Made by a program: the position numbers and the translations under genes
The notes under the pieces: model-generated
Seen by the model: only the letters and a program-made list of their open reading frames with translations
The model's database searches: none
What the model was told of the DNA's origin: nothing
Source: Arminella tubonensis
Lineage (GTDB): Bacteria; Pseudomonadota; Alphaproteobacteria; Rhizobiales; Rhizobiaceae
Assembly (NCBI RefSeq): GCF_003240585.1
Contig: NZ_PCDP01000038.1
Coordinates: 398,545-462,544, forward strand
Direction: 5' to 3'
DNA length: 64,000 nucleotides
Shown here: one piece after another, positions 1 through 7,862 of the stretch
Numbering within the stretch: position 1 is the first letter of the stretch
Layout of the letters: every line of letters starts with the position of its first letter

Positions 1-2
1 TG

Positions 3-302
3 CCGCTGCGCATCCCCGGCATACCGGAAGCCAGCCTTTCGACCGGCGGCAACGTGATTTCAGGTCGTGAAGCCTATGGCCGGATCGCCGCCGATATGGT
101 CGACATGGAGACCTTTGCCGTGCTGCGAGCCTGCCAGGCTTACAAGCGCCCGCTGATCGGCCTTCGTGGCATTTCCGATGGCGTCGTCGAGCTACAGCAC
201 ATTACCGGCTGGACGGAATATCTCCACGTCATCGACCGCAAGCTCTCCTATGCCGTCGACAATCTTTTCACCGCGCTGGAAGACGGGGTATTCTGGTTCT
301 GA
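3..302 (+). CDS. Nucleoside phosphorylase/MTA-SAH nucleosidase family protein, 3' part only
   Basis: The window opens inside this gene; only the last 99 codons are visible, in frame from base 3 to a TGA at 300-302. The stretches ADMVDMETFAVLRAC and LIGLRGISDG fit the purine-binding (V-x-M-E) and catalytic-aspartate (R-x-I-S-D) motifs of the PNP_UDP_1 fold. Family members cleave the glycosidic bond of 5'-methylthioadenosine or S-adenosylhomocysteine, or phosphorolyse nucleosides, in the cytoplasm. The exact substrate cannot be told from this C-terminal third. It lies 95 bases before guaA on the same strand, so a shared purine-salvage context is possible. Confidence 0.75.
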   Translation, partial: PLRIPGIPEASLSTGGNVISGREAYGRIAADMVDMETFAVLRACQAYKRPLIGLRGISDGVVELQHITGWTEYLHVIDRKLSYAVDNLFTALEDGVFWF

Positions 303-397
303 CGCCGGTGGCGACACGGGACAATCGGGACAATATTTCCGGCGGCCTCGCGATTTGCCGGATTGCATGCCGCAATGCTTTTCTTTAAAGGCTCGCC

Positions 398-1960
398 ATG
401 ACCCAGACAGCACATCCAGACACCGTTCTCATCGTCGATTTTGGCAGCCAGGTGACGCAGCTCATCGCACGGCGCGTGCGCGAAGCCGGCGTCTATTGCG
501 AGATCGCTCCCTTCCAGTCCGCCGAAGAGGCATTCCACCGGCTGAAGCCGAAGGCGGTGATCCTGTCCGGAAGCCCCGCTTCGACTGTCGACGAAGGATC
601 ACCCCGCGCGCCGCAGATCATCTTCGACAGCGGCCTGCCGGTGTTCGGCATCTGCTACGGACAGCAGACGATGTGCATGCAGCTCGGCGGCAAGGTCGAG
701 AGCGGCCATCATCGCGAGTTCGGCCGCGCCTTCCTCGATGTCAATGAAGACTGCGCATTGTTCGAGGGCCTCTGGTCCTCCGGTTCGCGCCATCAAGTCT
801 GGATGAGCCATGGCGACCGCGTCACTGCGCTACCTGACGGTTTCGAGGTGGTCGCGACCTCTTCCAACGCGCCTTACGCTTTCATCGCCGACGAGAAGCG
901 CAAATATTACGGCGTGCAGTTCCATCCCGAAGTGGTGCACACGCCCGACGGCGCCAAGCTGATCGGCAACTTCATCCATAATGTCGCCGGCCTCAAGGGC
1001 GACTGGACGATGTCGGCCTACCGCGCCAAGGCGGTCGAGGCGATCCGCAAGCAGGTCGGCGACAAGCGCGTCATCTGCGCGCTTTCGGGCGGCGTCGACA
1101 GCTCCGTTGCAGCACTGCTGATCCACGAGGCCGTCGGCGACCAGCTAACCTGCGTCCTCGTCGACCACGGCTTGATGCGCAAGGACGAGGCAGCTGGTGT
1201 CGTCGCCATGTTCCGCGAGCACTACAATCTGCACCTGATCCACGTCGACGCGTCCGACCGCTTCATCGGCGAACTCGAAGGCGTCAGCGATCCCGAAACC
1301 AAGCGCAAGATCATCGGCCGGCTGTTCATCGAGACATTCGACGAAGAGGCGAAGAAGCTGGGGGGCGCCGATTTCCTTGGACAGGGAACCCTTTATCCAG
1401 ACGTTATCGAGAGCGTTTCGTTCACAGGCGGCCCGTCGGTCACCATCAAGTCGCACCACAATGTCGGCGGCCTGCCCGATCGCATGAAGATGCAGCTTGT
1501 CGAGCCGCTGCGAGAACTGTTCAAGGACGAGGTGCGGATGCTCGGCAAGGAGCTCGGCCTGCCGGACAGCTTCATCGGCCGCCATCCCTTCCCGGGTCCA
1601 GGTCTCGCCATCCGCTGCCCAGGCGGCATTACCCGCGAAAAACTGGAAATCCTGCGCGAGGCAGATGCGATCTACCTCGACGAGATCCGCAAGGCCGGCC
1701 TCTACGACGCGATCTGGCAGGCCTTCGCCGTGTTGTTGCCTGTCCAGACAGTCGGTGTGATGGGCGACGGCCGCACCTACGAGTTCGTCTGCGCGCTCCG
1801 CGCCGTGACCTCGGTCGACGGCATGACCGCCGACTTCTACCACTACGACATGGAATTCCTCGGCCGCGCCGCAACCCGCATCATCAACGAAGTCCGCGGC
1901 ATCAACCGGGTCGTCTACGACGTCACGTCCAAGCCGCCGGGCACGATCGAGTGGGAATGA
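398..1960 (+). CDS. guaA: GMP synthase (glutamine-hydrolysing)
   Basis: A 520-residue protein of normal length for GuaA, which converts XMP, ATP and glutamine to GMP in the last step of guanine nucleotide synthesis. The N-terminal class I glutamine amidotransferase domain (about residues 8-200) has the nucleophile Cys86 in GICYGQQ and His176/Glu178 in QFHPE. The synthetase half has the ATP-pyrophosphatase loop SGGVDSS at 230-236 and a C-terminal dimerisation domain ending in GTIEWE, the family's usual C-terminus. It is intact. The 3' end of guaA is a known insertion site for genomic islands, and the next 5 kb look accessory (see findings). Confidence 0.98.
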   Translation: MTQTAHPDTVLIVDFGSQVTQLIARRVREAGVYCEIAPFQSAEEAFHRLKPKAVILSGSPASTVDEGSPRAPQIIFDSGLPVFGICYGQQTMCMQLGGKVESGHHREFGRAFLDVNEDCALFEGLWSSGSRHQVWMSHGDRVTALPDGFEVVATSSNAPYAFIADEKRKYYGVQFHPEVVHTPDGAKLIGNFIHNVAGLKGDWTMSAYRAKAVEAIRKQVGDKRVICALSGGVDSSVAALLIHEAVGDQLTCVLVDHGLMRKDEAAGVVAMFREHYNLHLIHVDASDRFIGELEGVSDPETKRKIIGRLFIETFDEEAKKLGGADFLGQGTLYPDVIESVSFTGGPSVTIKSHHNVGGLPDRMKMQLVEPLRELFKDEVRMLGKELGLPDSFIGRHPFPGPGLAIRCPGGITREKLEILREADAIYLDEIRKAGLYDAIWQAFAVLLPVQTVGVMGDGRTYEFVCALRAVTSVDGMTADFYHYDMEFLGRAATRIINEVRGINRVVYDVTSKPPGTIEWE

Positions 1961-2222
1961 GGGGGAGTGCCGCGGAGTAGTGTCGGATAGCAGAGGACAC
2001 TCGAGCGAATCCTAGCCCATCGATAGCAGTCGATAGATTCTAGGCGACCCGCGGATCTGCCGCTCTGTCGGGCGTCTCCCCGCTCTTCGAACGGGCCCAT
2101 GCGCCGTCAGGCCCACCACAACCTTCGCGACTTTGTGGCCTTCAAATATTCGGTCGCGCGCTGCTCGAAGAAGCTAGCGCGCGCGACCAGTTCTCGGCGT
2201 CGATCACACGGTCGTAGATCGA
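1961..2222. other. Intergenic stretch behind guaA, no gene recognised
   Basis: 262 bases between the guaA stop and the stop of the leftward oxidoreductase gene. I see no integrase fragment, no tRNA and no clear terminator. A small direct repeat TCGATAG occurs twice near 2020-2036. A short open frame on the minus strand near 2110-2220 resembles nothing I know. I could not find a second copy of the guaA 3' end by eye in the window. Confidence 0.4.
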
Positions 2223-2822
2223 CTACTGCTCCCTCTTGAACAAATCCTGGAAGATGAGCTGGCCCCAAGTGCTGCCGCGTGCGTGCACCAGCGCGCCACC
2301 CTCGTTGAGCTTTCCGAGCTTGACGGGTGCGAACCCGAGTTGTTTGGCCAAGGCCGCCACGGGAGCGATCGCGTCCTCGTCGTCGCTCGACAGAAAGACG
2401 ACCCGGTGCCCGCCCTCGACGACCGGATCGGTAGCCAGCGTGGCCGCAATCAGGTGATTGAAACCTTTCACGAGCTTGGCGCCGGTGAACGCCTTCGCGA
2501 CGAAGGCGGAGGACGGGAGACCGTCCAGCTCCTCGACGGGAACGTTAGTGTTCGTCGCGTCGATGACCGTCTTGCCGTTCCAGTTCGGCAGGGCCTTCGC
2601 AACCTCGCGATGCTCCCCGAACGGGACCGCCAAGATGATTGTGTCGGCCTCGAGTGCATCCCGCAGCGGCCTGGCGACGACCGTGGGTCCAATCGCCCGA
2701 GCCTGCGGCGCCAACGCCTCGGCCGGCCGGCGGCTCGCGACGGTCACGTCGATGTTTTTACGGGCGAAGGCGTGCGCGAGGGCTTGGCCTATCGCACCGA
2801 ATCCTACAATTGCATAGCTCAT
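2223..2822 (-). CDS. NADPH-dependent F420 reductase-like dinucleotide-binding oxidoreductase (COG2085 type)
   Basis: A 199-residue protein with an N-terminal Rossmann motif AIVGFGAIGQALA (residues 4-16), then VASRRP, which would bind the NADP 2'-phosphate, and the conserved block VIDATNTNVP typical of the COG2085/NAD-binding F420 oxidoreductase family. The start ATG at 2822 follows GGAGAAGTATT, a good ribosome-binding site. Rhizobia are not known to use F420, so the true acceptor is unknown; such proteins are commonly paired with SDR and LysR genes as here. It runs in the same direction as the SDR gene upstream (about 146 bases apart) and could share its LysR-controlled promoter. Function beyond NAD(P)-dependent redox is not supported. 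Confidence 0.8.
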   Translation of the reverse strand: MSYAIVGFGAIGQALAHAFARKNIDVTVASRRPAEALAPQARAIGPTVVARPLRDALEADTIILAVPFGEHREVAKALPNWNGKTVIDATNTNVPVEELDGLPSSAFVAKAFTGAKLVKGFNHLIAATLATDPVVEGGHRVVFLSSDDEDAIAPVAALAKQLGFAPVKLGKLNEGGALVHARGSTWGQLIFQDLFKREQ

Positions 2823-2968
2823 AATACTTCTCCAATTCGTGTTGATATTGATTCCCCGGCCATCAACGGCGCTGGGATATCTGTGTGGCGACCTTTAGGT
2901 AGACGTCCTGCCGTGAACGACTTCCGCGCGGCCGGACGGTCAGCTACTTCTGGCGATCCGGCGCGATT

Positions 2969-3703
2969 TCAGATGGCCGAGAAGCCGCCGTCGACAGACA
3001 ATTCCACTCCATTCACGAAGCTCGAATCGTCTGAAGCAAGAAACAGCGCGGCCGCTGCAATTTCCTCAGGACGACCCATCGTTCCCCGCGGGATGAGGGA
3101 TTCGAACATCTGCTTCGCCTCCTCTGTGAGGACTTGGTCCTGCATCGGTGTGGCGATCGGCCCCGGGTGCAGCACGTTCACCCGGATATTCCGGCCCTTC
3201 AGCTCATTGAGCCAACCGCGCGCGAATGCGTGCAACGTCGCCTTGCTCGCCGCATAAACGGTGTAACCAGGAAAACCTTTGATCGAAGCAACTGACCCGG
3301 TCATGAAGATGGATCCGCCATCGTTGAACAGCGGCAACGCCTTCTGAACCGTAAACAGCGTGCCGCGCGCATTCAGGTTAAAGGCCGCATCGAAGTGCTG
3401 CTCGGTAATCTCGCCCAGTGGGACGGCTTCGCCCATGCCTGCGCTCGCGTACAGGACGTCGATCTTGCCCTTTTCCCGCTTGACTGTATCGAACAGGCGG
3501 TCGAGGTCGTCGAGATTGGCCGCGTCGCCACGCACGCCGGTCACGTTCCGGCCAATCAGCCTGACGGCCTCATCGAGCGCCTCCTGCCGACGGCCCGTGA
3601 TGAAAACATAGGCGCCTTCTTCAACGAACCGCTTGGCGCTCGCCAGCGCCATGCCGCTCGATCCGCCCGTGATGACTGCAACCTTACCTTCTAGCTTTCC
3701 CAT
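2969..3703 (-). CDS. SDR family NAD(P)-dependent oxidoreductase
   Basis: I place the start at 3703, where AAGGAG precedes the ATG, giving 244 residues, the usual classical SDR length; the open frame runs further up but the extension is not SDR-like. Visible motifs are the cofactor loop TGGSSGM (12-18), the structural motif SAGMG near 87-91, the catalytic Tyr150-Lys154 in YAASK, and PGPIATPM after it. The protein should reduce or oxidise a carbonyl/alcohol substrate with NAD(P)(H) in the cytosol; the substrate cannot be read from sequence. It is divergent from a LysR gene across 267 bases, the usual arrangement for a LysR target. Confidence 0.88.
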   Translation of the reverse strand: MGKLEGKVAVITGGSSGMALASAKRFVEEGAYVFITGRRQEALDEAVRLIGRNVTGVRGDAANLDDLDRLFDTVKREKGKIDVLYASAGMGEAVPLGEITEQHFDAAFNLNARGTLFTVQKALPLFNDGGSIFMTGSVASIKGFPGYTVYAASKATLHAFARGWLNELKGRNIRVNVLHPGPIATPMQDQVLTEEAKQMFESLIPRGTMGRPEEIAAAALFLASDDSSFVNGVELSVDGGFSAI

Positions 3704-3944
3704 GACTTCTCCTTTCGTCCTATCGGACAGCGTCTGCCTCCGAGACCCTCGAAATGGGTCCGCCGGCATCAGTTGTTGAGTGCGGAAGCGCGCACATCGG
3801 TGGTGCAAAATCGATCCGGTTGGACGACTGACGCTGGCCGCGACGATCGGTGTTCGCCGTTCGGAATTGGGCCGCGCTCGTCGACATAAGCTATGATGAC
3901 CACCCGTGCTGCTGTACGATACGTTAGATACGGGCTTTGGAAGG

Positions 3945-3970
3945 CGCACCGTGCGGTGCGGTATTGCACC
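3945..3970. promoter_or_regulatory. Nested palindromes abutting the LysR start codon, candidate operator
   Basis: CGCACCG-TG-CGGTGCG (3945-3960) is a perfect inverted repeat with 7-base arms. Overlapping it, GTGCGGTATTGCAC (3956-3969) is a second dyad that ends one base before the LysR ATG at 3971. The second dyad is almost the same as GTGCATTATTGCAC at 10264-10277, next to the start of another LysR gene. A LysR autoregulatory site is the simplest reading; this is inference from position and symmetry. Confidence 0.5.
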
Positions 3971-4867
3971 ATGATCGACTGGGATGACATTCGCTACTTT
4001 CTTGCCGTGGCACGCGGAGGCTCAGTGCGGGCTGCCGCCGAGGGCCTCGGAGTGTATCACTCGACCGTGCTGCGACGCATCGCTCAGCTCGAGGAACGCC
4101 TCGGGGCGCAGATGTTCGAAAAGCTGCCTTCGGGCTACCGCCTGACGGCTGCGGGTGAGGAGGTCCTTGAGCTCGCGAACCAGATGGAAGCGTCGTCGCA
4201 CCAGCTGGAGACGCGCGTCTTCGGGCGCGACCAGAGCGTGCGCGGGCTTCTGCGGGTGACGTTGGCTCCGAGCCTCGCGACACACCTGCTCATGCCGGAC
4301 TTCGCCGATTTCGCGCGTCTGCATCCTGATATCGAGATGGAAATCTTGTCGTCCGGCGAGTTGGCAAATCTGACCAACCGAGAGGCGGACGTGGCGATCC
4401 GTGTTGTCTACGACCGCAAAACCCTGCCGCTCAATCTTCACGGCCTGAAGGGACCGGAGCTGTTCGGCGGCGTCTACATGTCCTGCGATCGACTAGCCGC
4501 ATGGCGTGCGGGCACGCCTGATCCCATCCGGTGGATCGTCATAAGCATTCATGGAATTCCGGATTGGGCCAGCGAGGGTGAGGTTCGCACCACGGGGGCT
4601 CCATTCAGGATCACGGACGCCGAGGCGCAGATCGTTGCTGTACGGCGAGGGCTCGGGATCACGACACTGCCGTGCTTCGTCGGGGATGCCGACCCCCTAC
4701 TGGTGAGGGTGCCGGGCACCGACCTGCACATGTACGGAACGCTCTGGCTTCTCACACAGGGGGAGACACGCAAGACGAAGCGCGTGCGGCTCTTCACGGA
4801 GTTCGTATCCCGCAGGCTCGCAGCGTACGCTCCGCTTCTCGCGGGGCTGTCCATATCGCGCGACTGA
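3971..4867 (+). CDS. LysR family transcriptional regulator
   Basis: A 298-residue protein from the ATG at 3971, giving the standard LysR opening MIDWDDIRYFLAVAR. The winged helix-turn-helix occupies about residues 1-62 (GSVRAAAEGLGVYHSTVLRRIAQLEERLG), followed by the linker helix and a periplasmic-binding-like effector domain. The frame is open 26 codons further upstream, but that stretch overlaps the palindromic operator and is not LysR-like. It is divergent from the SDR and COG2085 oxidoreductase genes, its likely targets. The opening closely resembles the LysR at 9398-10261. The effector is unknown. Confidence 0.9.
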   Translation: MIDWDDIRYFLAVARGGSVRAAAEGLGVYHSTVLRRIAQLEERLGAQMFEKLPSGYRLTAAGEEVLELANQMEASSHQLETRVFGRDQSVRGLLRVTLAPSLATHLLMPDFADFARLHPDIEMEILSSGELANLTNREADVAIRVVYDRKTLPLNLHGLKGPELFGGVYMSCDRLAAWRAGTPDPIRWIVISIHGIPDWASEGEVRTTGAPFRITDAEAQIVAVRRGLGITTLPCFVGDADPLLVRVPGTDLHMYGTLWLLTQGETRKTKRVRLFTEFVSRRLAAYAPLLAGLSISRD

Positions 4868-5015
4868 CGCCCTGCAGATCGCCGGCGACGCTTTTCGTAA
4901 TCCGTTTGGAAGCCGAGCCGCAGAAAAAATCTGCGGGACAATGTCGGCTTGCTGAAATCCCGTTCGTCGTTCCTATGTCAGGCCTATTGGCCCGGTTGAA
5001 ACAAGGAGGCAGACG

Positions 5016-5375
5016 ATGCGTGTGATGGTGCTTGTGAAGGCGACCGACGACAGCGAAAAGGGCATTCTCCCCACGACCGAGATGTGGGAGGCGATGCACA
5101 GATTTAATGAGGAGCTGGCCGATGCCGGCATCAGGCTCGCGGCCGACGGCCTCAAGCCCTCCTCGCAGGGCAAGCGTATTGCGTTCGATGGTCCCCTCCG
5201 TATGGTCATCGACGGGCCTTTCACTGAGACCCGCGAGCTGGTCGCCGGCTTCTGGCTCTGGGAGGTCAAGGACATGGACGAGGCGATCTCCTGGGTGAAG
5301 CGCTGCCCCAATCCCATGCCGGGACCGAGCGAGATCGAAATCCGTCCAATGTACGAGATGGCTGATTTTCAATGA
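5016..5375 (+). CDS. YciI family protein (DGPF domain)
   Basis: A 119-residue single-domain protein, starting after AGGAGG with good spacing. It has the YciI/DGPF fold signature: MRVMVLVKAT at the N-terminus, FDGPLRMVIDGPFTETRELVAGFWLWEVKD in the middle and the closing EIEIRPMYE. The internal DGPF motif at about residues 67-70 names the family. Such proteins form ferredoxin-like dimers; a few act as lyases or dehydrochlorinases, but most are uncharacterised. It opens a same-strand run with an ArsR regulator and two SRPBCC proteins, a common combination in proteobacterial genomes. Confidence 0.85.
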   Translation: MRVMVLVKATDDSEKGILPTTEMWEAMHRFNEELADAGIRLAADGLKPSSQGKRIAFDGPLRMVIDGPFTETRELVAGFWLWEVKDMDEAISWVKRCPNPMPGPSEIEIRPMYEMADFQ

Positions 5376-5467
5376 CAATCGGACACCGAAGGTCACGGAT
5401 ACCCACGCGCTGACGCCGGAGAAGCTCAGTCCTGGTTTTCGCTGCGAAGCCGACATGTTCATATTCC

Positions 5468-5497
5468 TTGACAGGCATATGTCTTTGTGGGAATATA
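5468..5497 (+). promoter_or_regulatory. Promoter and possible operator of the ArsR gene
   Basis: TTGACA at 5468-5473 is a consensus -35; 17-18 bases later lies the AT-rich GAATATA (5491-5497), a plausible -10, just before the ATG at 5502. GACA-N6-TGTC (5470-5483) is an inverted repeat overlapping the -35, where an ArsR dimer could repress its own promoter. Transcription from here would have a very short leader. Confidence 0.4.
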
Positions 5498-5501
5498 AAT
5501 C

Positions 5502-5804
5502 ATGTCAACATTCACAGCCATAGCCGACCCCATTCGTCGCGACATTCTCGCCCTCCTTCGGGAGGGGGAGCAGCCTGCGGGCGCGCTCGTGGAGACGCTC
5601 GATCTGCCGCAGCCTAATGTCTCCAAACACCTCAAGGCTCTGCGTGCGGCGGGGCTCGTACGCATCCGGATCGACGGTCCACGGCGTTTCTACAGCCTCG
5701 ATCCTGCCCCTTTGGCTGAGCTCGACGATTGGCTAGCGCCATATCGCGCGTTCTGGTCGGCGAAACTCGATGCCCTTGGCGACCACCTCAATAGGAGCGA
5801 TTGA
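5502..5804 (+). CDS. ArsR/SmtB-type winged-helix regulator
   Basis: A 100-residue protein with one winged helix: ADPIRRDILALLREGEQPAGALVETLDLPQPNVSKHLKALRAAGLV and the beta-wing IDGPRRFYSLD. It has no cysteine metal site of the classical ArsR type, so it likely belongs to the metal-independent branch that sits next to SRPBCC (AHSA1) genes. The SRPBCC start lies two bases after its stop, so the two are translationally linked. It probably represses its own operon through the dyad at 5470-5483 (inference). Confidence 0.9.
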   Translation: MSTFTAIADPIRRDILALLREGEQPAGALVETLDLPQPNVSKHLKALRAAGLVRIRIDGPRRFYSLDPAPLAELDDWLAPYRAFWSAKLDALGDHLNRSD

Positions 5805-5805
5805 C

Positions 5806-6321
5806 ATGGAGGACATGGAACAGCTCGGCGCATTCAAGCAACACGACGATCAGCTCGATGTGCGGTTTGAGCGATACTATCCGCGCTCGATCGAAAGGGT
5901 GTGGAGCGCACTGACTAATCCGGTGCGCCTTGGAGACTGGATGGGCACCGCCCTCGTCGAGCCCTACGTTGGCGGACGCTACGAAGTGATGCTTGACGGT
6001 CCGCACCCCATGACCGGCCGGATTCTTGTCTGGGAACCGCCGCATGTGCTGGAGTTCTCATGGAGTAATACCCACGCGCCCGATTCCATCGTGCGCTATG
6101 AGCTAACGCGCGATGGCGACGGTTCTCGCCTGATCTTCCTACACAAGGGCATGCCTTACGCCAGCAGCGCTCTCATGTTGCCGGGCTGGCACGTTTACTT
6201 CGAGCGTTTGGGCAGCCTGCTCGACGGAACGACCCCACCTCGGTCGAAGCAAAGCTGGCGCGAGATGCAGGCGATCTATGTCGATCACTACAAGCTCAGC
6301 GGCGTGATGCTCGATCCCTAA
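5806..6321 (+). CDS. SRPBCC (AHSA1/START-like) domain protein
   Basis: 171 residues from the ATG at 5806, one base after the ArsR stop codon. The opening VRFERYYPRSIERVWSALT and the later RILVWEPPHVLEFSW are typical of the AHSA1 branch of the SRPBCC fold, a deep hydrophobic pocket that binds lipids or aromatic ligands, or in Aha1 proteins an Hsp90 partner. No catalytic residues can be assigned. Tight coupling to the ArsR regulator implies joint control, a known genomic pairing. An in-frame ATG at 5815 is an alternative start. Confidence 0.85.
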   Translation: MEDMEQLGAFKQHDDQLDVRFERYYPRSIERVWSALTNPVRLGDWMGTALVEPYVGGRYEVMLDGPHPMTGRILVWEPPHVLEFSWSNTHAPDSIVRYELTRDGDGSRLIFLHKGMPYASSALMLPGWHVYFERLGSLLDGTTPPRSKQSWREMQAIYVDHYKLSGVMLDP

Positions 6322-6414
6322 ATCTCCGACGGGACCGACGCCGGGCCGCGCATGGCATTGAAGACCTAACCGTATTGGATTTGTACAGAAGCCAACACCG
6401 AAGGAGGAATGGCA

Positions 6415-6858
6415 ATGGTCGATATCTTACACAAAGTGGGAATCAAGTCGTCGTCCGTGGACGATGCCTATAGGGCGTTGACAACTCGCGAGGGCCTTTC
6501 CGGCTGGTGGACGAACAATACGCAAGGTGAAACCAAGGTCGGGGGAGTGCTCCAATTCCACTTCGGACCCGGGTCTATCGGCATGAAGGTTCTCGAGCTT
6601 CATCCCGCCGAGCGCGTGCTATGGCAGGTGGTCGATGGGCCTGCAGAATGGATTGGCACGAAAGTGGACTTTCTGCTCAGGCAACAGGACGACTGGACCA
6701 TCGTCCTCTTCAAGCACCAAGGCTGGAAAGAGCCGGTGGAGTTCATGCACCATTGCAGCACAAAGTGGGGTGTCTTTCTGTTGAGCCTGAAGTCGCTTCT
6801 CGAAACCGGCAAAGGCAGGCCGGCGCCAGACGATATCAAACTGGACAGCTGGGAATAG
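6415..6858 (+). CDS. SRPBCC domain protein (activator-of-Hsp90-ATPase-like)
   Basis: About 147 residues. Two ATGs, at 6409 and 6415, are in frame; the AGGAGG at 6402-6407 is one base from the first but seven from the second, so 6415 is the better start. The opening (VGIKSSSVDDAYRALTT, then GLSGWWTNNT) and the central WQVVDGPAEWIGTKVDFLL mark an AHSA1-like SRPBCC protein. It is a paralogue of the gene just upstream, 93 bases away, and closes the YciI-ArsR-SRPBCC-SRPBCC run. Ligand unknown. Confidence 0.85.
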   Translation: MVDILHKVGIKSSSVDDAYRALTTREGLSGWWTNNTQGETKVGGVLQFHFGPGSIGMKVLELHPAERVLWQVVDGPAEWIGTKVDFLLRQQDDWTIVLFKHQGWKEPVEFMHHCSTKWGVFLLSLKSLLETGKGRPAPDDIKLDSWE

Positions 6859-6867
6859 AGCCGCACC

Positions 6868-6896
6868 GGCCACCGATGCGGACATCATCGGTGGCC
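6868..6896. terminator. Hairpin terminator between convergent genes
   Basis: GGCCACCGATG (6868-6878) and CATCGGTGGCC (6886-6896) form a perfect 11-base-pair stem with a 7-base loop, ten bases after the SRPBCC stop and 27 bases beyond the stop of the leftward lipoprotein gene. There is no good T-tract, so it may work with Rho or simply protect mRNA ends. Confidence 0.55.
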
Positions 6897-6922
6897 TTCG
6901 CCCAAACTCGGGCCAAAACGGA

Positions 6923-7054
6923 TTAGTATCCGCCGCCGGCCGGAGCGGGAGCGGCCTGTGTCGTGCCGCCAGAATTGCCTGAGGTCGTGCAGGCGGAAAC
7001 GCCAAGGCAAATCAGGACCAAGAAAACGGCGGAAGAAATGGTTCTTAGCAACAT
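6923..7054 (-). CDS. Small lipoprotein, 43 residues
   Basis: ATG at 7054 and TAA at 6925-6923. The N-terminus is MLLRTISSAVFLVLICLGVSAC: a single Arg, a hydrophobic core and a lipobox LGVSAC, with Cys22 as the lipidation site. The mature part is only about 22 residues, TTSGNSGG followed by a Thr/Ala/Pro/Gly tail ending GGGY. GGAATG lies upstream at ribosome-binding distance. Tiny lipoproteins of this shape are common and under-annotated in Rhizobiales; function unknown. It is convergent with the SRPBCC gene and shares the hairpin at 6868-6896. Confidence 0.7.
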   Translation of the reverse strand: MLLRTISSAVFLVLICLGVSACTTSGNSGGTTQAAPAPAGGGY

Positions 7055-7186
7055 GCGGGTTCATTCCTTTGTTTGATCGGACGCGCAGTGCGCCGGACCA
7101 GGAATAAACAATCGAACGACCTGTTTTATTCGACGTGTTCTTCAGTACTTATCGAACGCGCAATTTGGATGGATGCTGTCGTCCGC

Positions 7187-7750
7187 CTATAACGCCAACG
7201 ACTGCTGCGCGGGTGGCGGCGGCTCGAGACGGACGCCCTCGAGTTCAAGCATGCTGGCTTTCGCCGTTGAGCCGCCGGGCGCCGAAAACCCGCCTATCTT
7301 GCCGCCGGCGGCCAGCACGCGATGGCAGGGGATAATCAGCGGCACGGGGTTCTTCGCCATGGCCTGGCCAACGTCGCGAGCAGCTTCCGGCCCGGCGCCG
7401 AGTTCCTTGGCAAGTGCCCCGTAAGTGGTGGTGTGGCCCCATCCGAGCCGCCGCGCTGCGTCATAGATCTGACTGAAAAACGCATCCTGTCCGCTGAGAT
7501 CAAGCTTGATGTCGGAAAAATCAATTTCCTCACCCTGGAAATAGCGCTTTGCCGCATCAACTGCTTCGATCACAGCCGGCGGAGGTGTTCCGGGCACTGC
7601 ATCCGGAAGCCGGCGCAACATGAGGCGTTCGGTAGATTCGGCACTTTTCGTCGGCAACTGGAAGCGGACAATGCCCGTATCGTTCCAGGCGATACCGCAA
7701 AAGCCACCGGCGGTTTCAAAGACTAGGTACTGCTGCTCTGTTTTGTTCAC
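7187..7750 (-). CDS. ogt: Methylated-DNA--[protein]-cysteine S-methyltransferase
   Basis: A 187-residue suicide repair protein that takes the alkyl group off O6-alkylguanine in DNA. The C-terminal MGMT domain has the helix-turn-helix region GWGHTTTYGALAKELG (103-118), Asn134 in AKNPVPL, and the active-site IIPCHRV with Cys142, followed by GGKIGGFSAPGG. The N-terminal third is the divergent ribonuclease-like domain. It lacks an Ada activator domain, so Ogt-type is the fitting name. The neighbours are not repair genes and it appears to be transcribed alone. Confidence 0.93.
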   Translation of the reverse strand: MNKTEQQYLVFETAGGFCGIAWNDTGIVRFQLPTKSAESTERLMLRRLPDAVPGTPPPAVIEAVDAAKRYFQGEEIDFSDIKLDLSGQDAFFSQIYDAARRLGWGHTTTYGALAKELGAGPEAARDVGQAMAKNPVPLIIPCHRVLAAGGKIGGFSAPGGSTAKASMLELEGVRLEPPPPAQQSLAL

Positions 7751-7862
7751 GACATAGCCCTCGCGTTTCCATTCTTCGTAAAATCGTACGTCGTAACCTC
7801 CGATTCAACCCGTTTCTTGCGCAGAGCGAAGACTGGCCGTTCGAGCGGATCGCGGTAACGCG

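Noticed and set aside
6841..6858. End of the SRPBCC gene (CTGGACAGCTGGGAATAG) resembling the guaA tail, possible island end repeat
   Set aside because: Only the short TGGGAAT core is shared; both encode a Trp-Glu C-terminus, so chance is enough.
7055..7180. EcfG-like promoter for the small lipoprotein (AGAAC-N18-CGTT)
   Set aside because: One mismatch and a spacer two bases too long compared with GGAAC-N16/17-CGTT.
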